A stretch of DNA of 64,000 nucleotides from Phoronis australis (taxonomy: Eukaryota > Phoronida > Phoronidae), in the NCBI GenBank assembly GCA_002633005.1, contig NMRA01000623.1:1-64000 (forward strand), in the 5' to 3' direction. Both the position numbers and the translations under genes were made by a program. Position 1 is the first letter of the stretch. Each line of letters opens with the position of its first letter. A model generated the notes under the pieces. The model saw nothing but the letters and a program-made list of their open reading frames with translations. It was not told where the DNA came from and made no database searches. Below are positions 54,201 to 64,000 of this stretch, one piece after another.

Positions 54201-55807
54201 CCTGGTCCTTGTGCGTCCCCACCAGAAGAAGTGGCAGTTTGTTATTCTTACAGATCAGCCAATCTATGTATGTGCCGACGTTTTTCTTGAAGTCCTTCGC
54301 ATCGTACGTCGCCAGGTTGAACGCGAGCATGACGAGACAATTTGAGTCGACGAACTGTGTATGAGAATTGAGATAAAACGGGTCTCCAGACGTGTCCCAT
54401 ATAGAGAGATGTAATGTCTTCCGCTCTAATCCTTCTTCTGCCAATTCAATAGAGAAGTCGGACGCTTCCATTCCGACTGTAGCGTCTTGTTCCTCGGTCA
54501 GACGCGACTGCCCGTCGACAAGAGATTGTACGAGGCTCGTTTTACCACACTGCGGCGCGCCTAACACGATCACTTTAATTCCCTGGTATATTTTTCTGTC
54601 AACATTTTCTTCCATAAAGAAATGAATCATGGATTTGAGGCCTCCTTCACAAACATCTATAGACGGTGAAACGAGAGGGTTGTCTGACATCATCAGTTCT
54701 GTATCTGTTTTCCAGTCGAAGCGCCGGATGACGTCACCATTGACGCGCTTTATGAGATTGCTACAAAGGTCTAATCTGTCAACGTAAAGGAGCAGGAACT
54801 CGGGCATTCGAATGATTTGATTGTTGGACAGGTCGACACTCGCTATCCTACGATCAACTCTATTACGAGCACTTAAAGTAGGCACTCGTTGAATCATGTT
54901 ATTGCTCGCGTCCAACACTTCCAAACAAGGCAGTTGAAATAACTCCGCAGGAATGGTAGTTAATTTATTGTTCGAGATGTCGAGTTCTCTCAACACTTTA
55001 AGAAAGCGAACGTCTTTAGGAATTTCCCGAATCAGGTTGTCGTTACAATCGAGAATTTCTAATCTCCTTAGCACCAGGACCTCACGTATCACACTAGTCA
55101 ACTGGTTTCGTCCTACAGAAAGACATTTCAGTTTTTTTAACTTTTCCAATCCTCTGATGTTCTCAAGCTTGTTGTCCCCTAAGTAAAGACGACTTAGGTT
55201 TTTCATTCGTTTTATCACACCGGGAATCTCTTGTAGGTGGTTTCCATAAAGGTTTAGTTCGACTAGATTGGGTAACTCGGCTAAACATTCAGGTAGACTG
55301 TCCTCGGATAATGAATTGAAACTGAAGTCGAGTTTTTCAAGTTCTTTCAATCCTGAAACCATTTCTTCACTTATCGTCTCCAACTTTAAGTTATTTACGT
55401 CAAGTCTTTTAAGAGATGCTGAAAGAGCTTGGACCTTTTCTATTGTCGAATCGTCAACCTTGAGCAGACGAAGTGATACCGCACGTTCCTTCTTGGCAGA
55501 TGGTAACCTTTGGGGATGTAGATGTCGTCCGCCTCGATATGCCATGCTCACCATGGGATGTACTTCATCAAATGTCAAGGGCGCTGGAGCCTCTTCGGAT
55601 GATGCGCGCTCAGGAATCTTCCTATTTGTCGAACGTGGTGACTGGGGTGATTTGGGCGCATGGTCGACTCCAAGGGTGTTTTTGTTTCGCCGAGGACTTT
55701 GGGACTTCGCTTTAAGCGACGTCCCGTGTGATTTCGACGGCATGTCGGCAGTAGAAACCCTAGGTGATTTTGACGGTTTCATTACCCGCCCTAACTCGTT
55801 ATCGCTC
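51216..55807 (-). CDS. LRR-ROC-COR (ROCO family) GTPase, MFHAS1-like
   Basis: ROCO proteins are cytosolic multidomain GTPases; MFHAS1 relatives act in signalling and innate immunity. Minus-strand exons are 53923-55807, 53549-53732, 53117-53282, 51878-52779 and 51216-51490, all GT-AG and phase-consistent. From the ATG at 55782 they give about 1128 residues. The order is a Ser/Pro/Lys-rich tail (about 1-100), leucine-rich repeats (about 123-370, NNxL/IxxIP pattern), a ROC GTPase with P-loop GAPQCGKTSL (about 408-417), switch II DTSGDP (463) in place of DTAG, and THKD (523) in place of NKxD, then COR (about 621 onward, with KILWFGQ and FLRPPWLHCVL). Next come a Ser/Thr/Gln-rich insert of about 100 residues, a second folded part, and a last exon with CPAC and CEAC, a possible four-Cys zinc site, ending in a basic tail. 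The exon's 5' edge at 55807 is a good acceptor, so an upstream exon may add 5' UTR or a longer N-terminus. Which ROCO subfamily it belongs to is less sure. Confidence 0.88.
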
Positions 55808-55929
55808 CTGTAAAGATATAATAGGAAAATCTGAGTTCGTAAAAATGATATTTCTTTGAAATGTTTGAGACCATCTTTTTCATATATTGCTTTGTTGTGA
55901 GCCATGTAATATTTTAAATAATGTATTAA

Positions 55930-56080
55930 TAGCTTCCGGGCCTGTATCGGTAGGCCTGCAGCGTGCCTTAATCGATAGGTCTAATTTGTGCCAGTGTCGG
56001 TGGTTCAGCGGAGGGCCTGTGTCAGTAGGCCTGCGTCGGACCTGTATCGGTAGGCCTTTGGCGGACCTGTATGGATTTTC
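55930..56080 (-). repeat. Degenerate CCTGTATCGGTAGG tandem repeat upstream of the ROCO exon
   Basis: GGCCTGTATCGGTAGGCCTG and variants recur four or five times, with palindromic AGGCCT cores. It lies within 150 bases of the first known ROCO exon and may be in its intron or promoter. Confidence 0.6.
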
Positions 56081-58286
56081 CAACGGCGGATCTTTCCTTA
56101 AATTTCTGGCGACAATACTAGGTGAACAAAGTTCAAAAATTAAACGTAAAGAAAATGTCGGAGGTATTTCTAAAGAAGAATTCGTTTAAGATCATGTATT
56201 GCTGAATTACGACGAAGCGGCAAAAACGTCTCGAACAAATGTCACCCTAGAGAACAACTCGCTTGAGATCCTAAGTTACTGATGTACAAATTTTTGCAAA
56301 ATTTTCTGTATCCGTTCTAATCGCTGATGACTTAAAAGTCTCCGTAGTTAAACGTTTACAAACAACCACTTACATTGTTCTATCAAACACCAAGCCCAGT
56401 ACAATACAGTGCGTCTACGAATGTCTAAAGGTTGTGGACGCCAACGTTCCCTAAGGCATAATATGGATACGTGCATAATTTACTACAGCGATTAACAATG
56501 ACGCATTTCGGCAAAAAATGGATTAGTGTTTGTTCCCAAAAGGTCATTGTGCGGTTCTCATTTCACTATGAAACCATGTATGGTATCCTTACTCGTGTTG
56601 TTGAGATCTATTGTGTGTTTGTGTATGCATAGGTAAAACATTCTCACAAATGAAGTATGAAAACATTACAGCTTCAATATTATTAAAAATTAATCCATGA
56701 GATTCTAATACGCGGCTTTGTAAGTAATTATTGTTCCTAGTAACTGAATTGCTTTTTGTTGTAATTTATAAGTCTGCCTAGGGGCCTACTGCAGACGCTA
56801 CTCGACAAGTCCAGCTACTGACTCGTCAGGTGCGTCTTGTGAAGTTGACCGTGCCATTGACAATGCGAGGCAACACTTGACAAGAATATCTTGTCTTCAA
56901 AATTATGTAAACACGCCGTTGTCATATAGAGTCGTGTTCACAACCAAAACTAACACGACATGGTTTTAGTTGTGTTTGCTGAAGTCCGCGGTAAATACGA
57001 CACAAATAATCGCAACAGTTACGTAATTGTCGCATAGAGCAGTGTTTATCAAGTTTTTAAGCAAATGAATATTTGAACTTCAAACATTATTTGTCAATGT
57101 TTCATTCATATTTGATTGTGACTTTTTGGAGCTGCATCTTACATTTCAGCTTCGCCCAGTCTTGTTATCATAATACAATTTTCATCAATCCCCGTAAGCT
57201 TAGTACTGCCGTGCGAGCCAGGAAAGGCTTACGACGTCGCAATAAGCTCACTTAAAAGGCAATTTATAATGGATTTGATAGAACGCTAGCAAACTTTGAC
57301 CCTTAGTTACGAAGCGGCGAAGAGATTATTACTAGGACTCTTAAAACAATCACTTCACCGTCTTCATATCCTCATGATAGCCACGTCTCCGGTGTACCAG
57401 CAGTTGCACAGCTTGTTAAACATTTCAATATTTAGAAAAATCGATTCACCTCCATCAAAGTTCGCTGGCGTGACGAATGCCGCCTTAAACAATCTTACAC
57501 GTGGTATATTAATAGTAATCGTGTCTTAATTTCATGGCACAGACAAAGATAGTAATTTTGTTTAATTTCTAAACAGCCCAGCTCAAAAAAGAAACATTTG
57601 AATTCCTCGATATCGCTTCTAAAGAAAATGATAGCAAAACAGGACACGCAGAAACACAATCTTGATAAGTAGATGCAGCTTTCTTCTGTCTTCAGTGCAG
57701 AAATGTGTATATTTATCATATAAATATGGCTTTTATCGTATGAGTAGAATAGTCTTATTGTGACGGCAGTGTTTGCTCAGCGCTGGTTTATACGTTACCA
57801 ATTAATGTATGTATATATGTATATATACATTGGGATTTTGGCGATGATTTATGCCACTTTGCTAACTGACGTTGTTCCGTTTAACTGTAATCTCGACATT
57901 GTTACTTTTATTTATGATGACTGATCTGACAAATTAACAAAATTTTAACACCTTTCGTCGTCCCGCAAACAAGCATCGGCTTTATGGTCATTTTGCGAAT
58001 TGCCATGTTGAAAAATTAGCAACAGAAAAGGTTACTAATAGGATAATTTTGGCACTTTCGACATTTCCCTGCCAATGTTGATGCAAAGTCCTTGGTTTTC
58101 AGATGTGTTCCCACATTGCGATGCCCCTCCCGTTTTTTTTTTGTTTTCTAGAGAACTTTATAAAATGGACGATAACGCTGGTCAGTTCATTTAAAACTTG
58201 TTTATAGAGAAAATGCTCTTTAAATGTGACATCACTTTTTGAAAATAAAATTGTTTGATATAAATTTTTTAAGTTTAATGCTTTAT

Positions 58287-58598
58287 CAGGGGCGGATCCA
58301 GGATTTTGAGTTGGGGGGCAGGGCACAGGAATAACCAGAATTTTGCCACATGCGCGCGCCCCAGCCTAAAAGGTAGAGATGCAGGGGTCTCGAATTTTTG
58401 GGTTTGTGGACCTTATTAATAAAAAAAACTGACCGGGATTTGTTCAAGGCCCATGCATTATGCATTCGCCCCACCCGAGTCCCCCTGGGTGCGCGCATAT
58501 GCTAGTCGGCAATTAGCACCCCGAACTGCCAAATGGTATCTGGGAGAATTTTAGTGGGGCCATGGCCCTCTTGCCCCCTCCCCCTAAATCCACTACTG
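58287..58598. mobile_element. Second member of the CAGGGGYGGATCC TIR family
   Basis: It begins CAGGGGCGGATCCAGG and ends AAATCCACTACTG, and its interior tracks the copy at 42099-42417 closely (AGGGCACxGGAATA, TTTTGxCACATGCGCGC). No clear target duplication is seen, and it has a small private insertion near 58500. No gene lies around it. Confidence 0.65.
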
Positions 58599-61500
58599 TT
58601 AACCTACAGATGGTGCACCAAACAATGACTGCCAAAGTTGAAAAAGTTTAAGTTGCTACAAACCCATCTTTCAACGCAAAAAAAAACATAACTTTTGATT
58701 TATACCATTTACGGTCATGAAATTGATCTCAAATCGTTCGACATTGGTTAAATTAAAGGAGGTTTCGAAAAAAACGACAGTCCAATTGTTTCCCTTACCC
58801 CAGGCTCTGCAAATTGGCTTGTCATGGCGAGTCATTTTATGAGCTGCGTGTAAATTCAAGGGATAACGAACTGTCAGTTCTTTGCAAACTCAAAAATCAC
58901 TTCACAAGGAAAGAACAAGTTGAGACTAATTTCAAAGCGGTACGCGATCTTAAACAAAATTTCGAAATTCTTATATCGGCTTGGTTTATAGCTGTTTGAA
59001 AGCTAACGTAATTTATGAAATGTTTCTAACGCAGCGATATCTTTCGTATGATGAATCTTCAAGATCAGTCATTGGAACTAACCTGTTCCCGAGCGTTTGT
59101 TACGTCATCGTTTCCTTATGTTGTTCCATTGAATGACACCACCTACAACACAACAAAAATCATCATTTCCTTCTAACAATGTACTAAAAGGCGAACATAA
59201 GTTTTCTTTTGCCGGTTGCCTCACTTGGCGATAATTGAAAACTGGTTATGAAATACATGTCGCCTGAGGCGCGGCTATATTCCCTGTCTAACTTAACCAC
59301 TTCTATCACTTACTCTCTAATTCCTGAAATCGTTCGATTTGTTTACATTAATAAACTAGATCGTACACCTGGTATGCTTCCATTATGACGATGCAGAATA
59401 TAGATTTTACGATATTAACTAGTCGCTGTGTTGGGGATATTCAATCAGTCAAAAACATAACACTACCGTGGCCCATGTCTGTTGATAACGGACGTCTTTG
59501 TCAGTATCAAAACATTCATCAAACGTTTCAGACTGCACGGTCCTTCAAGGCTAGGAGATTGACACTAGGTCGCGGTAAGAAGTAGCGTTACCCGCTGCTA
59601 TTGTACAATGGGATTGAGAGAGGTCGGTTCATCACCAAACGTTTGCTGAATAAAAGATTTTATATCTCTTTGTGTTTGCTGATCCTGTTTACAGTTTGCT
59701 GTTTGGTAACAGGATATATAACAATTAGTATATTATGTAATGTTCATTTGGTCTGTAATCAGTGGTGATGAAATGTACCATTACCAACGAGGTATCACTG
59801 ACCGCTGTCATGATGCCAAAAATGACTACAAATTATTTTAGTAGCGGGTAGACAGCATGTTGTTTTTTTCGTGCCAATCGTGAATTAGTGGACACTTGAA
59901 CCCATGTTAGCATCAGTATTTAATGTGGGGACAAAATGAACCAAATGATTTTTGGACATATTTTAATGTATTGTTGGTCAAATGCAGCCGGTTCTTCGCG
60001 AACCGGGATGGCAAGTGACGTCACGTGTCCCCAGCGGGTGGACGCAGAAAGGTAGAAGAGAAGGGTTGTTGAAATTTTTGTTTTGAAAACAAACCAGTAA
60101 ACTTCAGTCATATTTACATACATTCGCTCATTTGTGTAAGTGGCTGTGAGCCTTGACAAAGCCTCACACAAACCGTATTGAATTTTAACAATTCTTCAAT
60201 CAACGTATTTTAACCCCATGTGATGAATACAGCAACTCAATCGTTATAGCCACGTGGTAATGGATATTTTACAGCCATGAACTAATAGAATCGACCGATA
60301 CTGTCTGTAGGGGGTTTGGTTACGTGAGTTCAATGTAGGATTAAAGGTGTGACAATTTCACAACAAAATTTGTTTGATTTTTAAGTTGAAGGAATGAATA
60401 TACACATAGCACTTGTTAATAACTGGGCACTCGTGTAGTTACATTGGTGAATAAACCAGTGCATTTCACTTAGTTATACCACGTGGTTCTTGAGATAAAA
60501 TTGTGTTAGCAAAAACAACGAACAAACACACTTGTGCAATTTTGAGTTTACTGTTGTCTGGAATACTCCGTTGTAATTACCTCTGCCAATACTTTTTTGA
60601 TTTGAAAATGACCCTCGACAATTAATTCAGAAAAAATTTCGCGACTTTATGTTCCTAGATGACCACGCATTATACCGATTAGTAGCACATTTTGCTTTCG
60701 CTTAATACCCTGATATCGGCTACTTTTATAATCGGGATTGGATTGGAAGTGGCGATAGACGTCTATGGCGTAGCGTAACACGCTGTCGCAACCATTTATG
60801 TGTCTTCTAAAATCAAACGTAAGTTAGATCACGTATATCGATTTACGATTAAGTCGCCTGAGTAAAATGTACACTAAGACATAACTATTGGACAGAATTA
60901 CTCTGGCTTAGTTAGAGAAAATCAATGGTTAACAAATAGAGCATTGTATTGGATTGAGTCAGGACTAAATCAAAGTATTTGAACTAAAGTATTGTTGCGT
61001 ATGCACGGGTATTCTACAAAGCTTTATCTTGATTGTAATAAATTCACCGCCGTTCGAAAACGCATATACCTCTACAATCGCTAGTCCCAAGATGGAGAAT
61101 CAGAAAGACTCGCATCCACACTATTGACTTTCATGAAATGATTTGAACCTAAACGTGTTGTCGCAATAATCCGACCCTCTAGTCGGGTGGTTTTAAACTG
61201 AAGCATAAAGCTTCGTTGGTTGCAATTTGCAAACTTTTCTCAAAAGGCTTTGTTTTTAGAACCATTTAGATGAATGTTTGTAGGTTGTCAGTGAAGGACT
61301 GGATCAACCGAGTATATAAATACTCAATCTTACAGAAGACCATTGTGGTTCACGCAACCAGAAATATCGGTTAAAGGATTTAGTAAACGCATTTGTAAGA
61401 ACGGAAATTAAATGTGTACATTAAAACACATATAGGCAGTTGGGTGACACTCAGTGAGAAGTCAATATAATATTGTTGTTTAATAGTTTTGAATTTTTAC

Positions 61501-64000
61501 TCCTTCGACAGTGAATTAGTTTCAATTCTGCAACAGAGTAATTCTACAGCAAATTTTGTCTCCACGGGCTTGTTCTTTCGTGTCCACCATATCCGAGATG
61601 TGTTGGGTTTGTCAACTTAACATTGACTGGTAGATTATTTAATGGGCTTGACGTTATTCAGGCGAGGGTTGTCAACTGCGAGCGTTAATGACTGCTGTTT
61701 CAATGTTCGGTGACGATTGAAAAATACACTATGACAGTCTATGTCTATGGGCCCCGGGTAAATCATTGTTATTTGACCAAACTTCCTGAGTTTATTTTCA
61801 TGTATTTTCACCAAGCATAGCGTAGACACTGTTACACAGTTGACTTGAACCTGATAATATCCCGCGAAATTACAAGTCTGACAGACGAACAAAACAAGTG
61901 AATGCTCTATTTCGCCCTAGGAAACTTCGACACAAAGAACGCTATATAACATGTATAAGCTTGATGAAATCTTCATGTTTTCGTTTAGTCATATTTCAAT
62001 TATCGTTCACTTGACTGGCATCTGTGCTGCTCAGTGCAGCTAGGTCTTCGCGCTTTTGGTTTCAATGATCCAGTATCTTCATATACCGGTTTTCAAATCT
62101 CGTGACCAGAAATTTCACTTCAGCAACTGAAAGTCTATTAGTTAAATAAGCTCATCATGTAATCAGGTCACGTGGGACCTTCTTTGTACTTAGCCAAAGA
62201 TCTACAAAACTAGAAATTTGAATTTAGCAGAAGTACGTGTTTTCTGAAACTTAGACTGTAGAATACGATTTTTGACTTTTAAGGAGTCTGCCATTAATTG
62301 AGTCACTTGACCAACCATGTCTTTTTAGTAAAATTTAGCGAAAAAAGAAAATTACATTCTTTGCAAAACAAAAGTGTCAAAATTTCTTTTGATAAATGTT
62401 CAAGACAAATTCTCAAAACGTTGTTACATTTTCGTTTTTGTTTTATTTAACATTTGATTTTCTCTTTATAAAAATCATAAGTCCTGTTTTTAATAGCCAC
62501 TCGTCCAAAAATGAAAAATTTTAAATGAAACTGTAGACAGCAGTGCATGAATTATGGTGCCTGAGAGTTTCATATGAATCTCGTCGATCAGCCATTTCTG
62601 AGATGTGATGAGCCGAAGTTAGGCAGATTTGGACATTTTTATAGGGTCCAACACAGCCTCATTTGAACAGTTTCCGCAATGTGAACTCTCACAGTATTCG
62701 TCAGTTCAATACAAACAATGGTTACAATGTCCTGAAACATTAGGAGTCATATTAACCTTCCAAATTAGTAGCCAGCAGTCCGAGTCTTCAAGAATTGAAA
62801 AATTCTCTTGTAAATGTTTCGGAAACCCGTGTGACGTCAGTAATAATTGTGACTTCTGCTTTAGTATACACGGCTTCTTTGGAAACATTGTCTCAAAAAA
62901 CTTGTTATCTTACTTTACGTATCATGCCATGTATTTGTACATATTTCTCTTCTGCTTTCCTTACATATATTTCTGTTATTTTTATAGGAAACTAGCATCT
63001 CAGCTAATGTTTATTCTTTATTCCCCTGAATCCGATCTAAAATAAAATTTATTATATTCTATTCTAATCTTTTCTATGCTATTCTAATTCCCCGGGGGTA
63101 ATTCACTCATTCTGTCTTACATCATCATAATTCCTTCTATTTGGTAAACTACGGGGACAAACCCCACAGTAGGCAACGGCGAACTGAACAGGAAAAGGAC
63201 TAAACCACGACTCGCCATGTTACTTAATGCTAAATAAACATACGAGGTGATTTGAATGTGTTCAGGTTACCGACGATGAGTTATCTGAAGGCTCATGCCT
63301 CGGCGACCCACACATCTTATGATAAGTAAAATTAAGCCACGACTTTCCTCTGTGCTATACTATAATAGCCGTGACAGTTACCACACTAAGCCGTCATGTA
63401 TTACCGTTAAGGTCTGCTGACCGTAGTAATAACGCTTTCGGGTACCAGTTGGTCACGCACAGGATTGAGTTGACAAAAATGTAATAAAAATCAGTGCGAG
63501 AGAAATGAGAAACACCTGAACACGCTTGTTAGGTAATAAATCTTAACTTCACTGTACACACGTGTGGCTTCTACTTTCTAACTATAACACTCAATACATA
63601 CCGTCATCTTGCCTTCATCGCTTCGTGTGCTCGTAACTTCAGGAGTTAACAAAGTTTGCTTTATGTCAAATCGAGGCTCAGGTATACTTGATTGTGTACA
63701 CACGTATGACAACAATGCGGTATCTAAGCGTATTAGTTGGGGAGACAAGCGCCACGGGTGGGCAGTTTGTAAAAGCTTTTGCTTGGTTTCTGCGCAACAT
63801 TATCAGCGGAATATCAATATTCGTGTGCATTTTGTTCAAGTAATTAGGTTTTCTAGTAAATACGAGTTTTGGTGAAATGACACCGTCACACTTATCATTT
63901 TGTGTATTAAAAATACACAAATGCGTTTTACAAATTGGGTAAAGTGGACCTGATTTGGGTTAGAATAAAAAAGTAGCATTTTGGGTGGGTGAATTCCATG

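Larger units (their letters stand above)
55808..64000. other. Gene-poor flank
   Basis: AT-rich sequence with one TIR element (58287-58598), the degenerate tandem repeat near 56.0 kb, a short GTATGTATATATGTATATATAC run near 57810 and a TTCTATTCTAAT run near 63060. Upstream exons or the promoter of the ROCO gene should lie in the first part. The frame 62629-63045 has no family features and atypical low-complexity Phe/Tyr content, so it is not called. Confidence 0.4.

Noticed and set aside
62629-63045. 138-codon open frame
   Set aside because: Low-complexity Phe/Tyr/Cys-rich C-terminus, no motif, no splice context, and the region looks like ordinary AT-rich intergenic DNA.

Overview
This is animal genomic DNA: genes are split by many GT-AG introns, AT-rich intergenic sequence is full of dispersed and tandem repeats, and there are no operons. 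The proteins read as bilaterian orthologues. A lancelet (Branchiostoma) is my best guess. It rests on allele-like duplicated blocks differing by a few per cent, on minisatellites sitting exactly on exon-intron boundaries (a feature I recall being described in amphioxus), and on a ROCO-type LRR GTPase. The species is inference; the gene calls are direct readings.

Layout. Four protein-coding genes can be rebuilt. (1) ALG9, plus strand, about 4.7-18.46 kb: 14 exons of the ER alpha-1,2-mannosyltransferase; only the first coding exon was not found. (2) A GT31 beta-1,3-galactosyltransferase-like gene, minus strand, 20480-21439: one coding exon directly behind a splice acceptor, tail-to-tail with ALG9. 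(3) AARS2, mitochondrial alanyl-tRNA synthetase, plus strand, 28524-46355: 21 exons joining without a phase error into 984 residues, including one GC-AG intron. (4) An LRR-ROC-COR (ROCO/MFHAS1-like) GTPase, minus strand, 51216-55807: five exons, about 1128 residues, tail-to-tail with AARS2 across a gene-poor gap. Two further minus-strand exon candidates (1202-1383 and 48544-48659) are unidentified. From 55.8 kb to the end I see no convincing gene.

Repeats and assembly. Four of the seven single N bases (9699, 17248, 26710, 43100) are each followed by a near-identical copy of sequence lying shortly before it. The simplest reading is unmerged alleles laid end to end, so the repeated ALG9 exons are probably not real duplications. 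One such pair differs by a LINE 3' fragment, another by the copy number of a 36-bp repeat. There are also terminal-inverted-repeat elements, tRNA-like SINE pieces and a family of about 0.75 kb with a 3' hairpin, two copies of which form a large inverted repeat near 25 kb.

The most striking pattern is that five exon edges in two unrelated genes (ALG9 and AARS2) are embedded in tandem arrays that copy the splice site and part of the adjoining exon, giving rows of decoy donors or acceptors.

The genes have no evident shared pathway beyond two glycosyltransferases being neighbours: ALG9 extends the dolichol-linked N-glycan precursor in the ER, the GT31 enzyme would act in the Golgi, AARS2 charges mitochondrial tRNA-Ala, and the ROCO protein is a cytosolic signalling GTPase.
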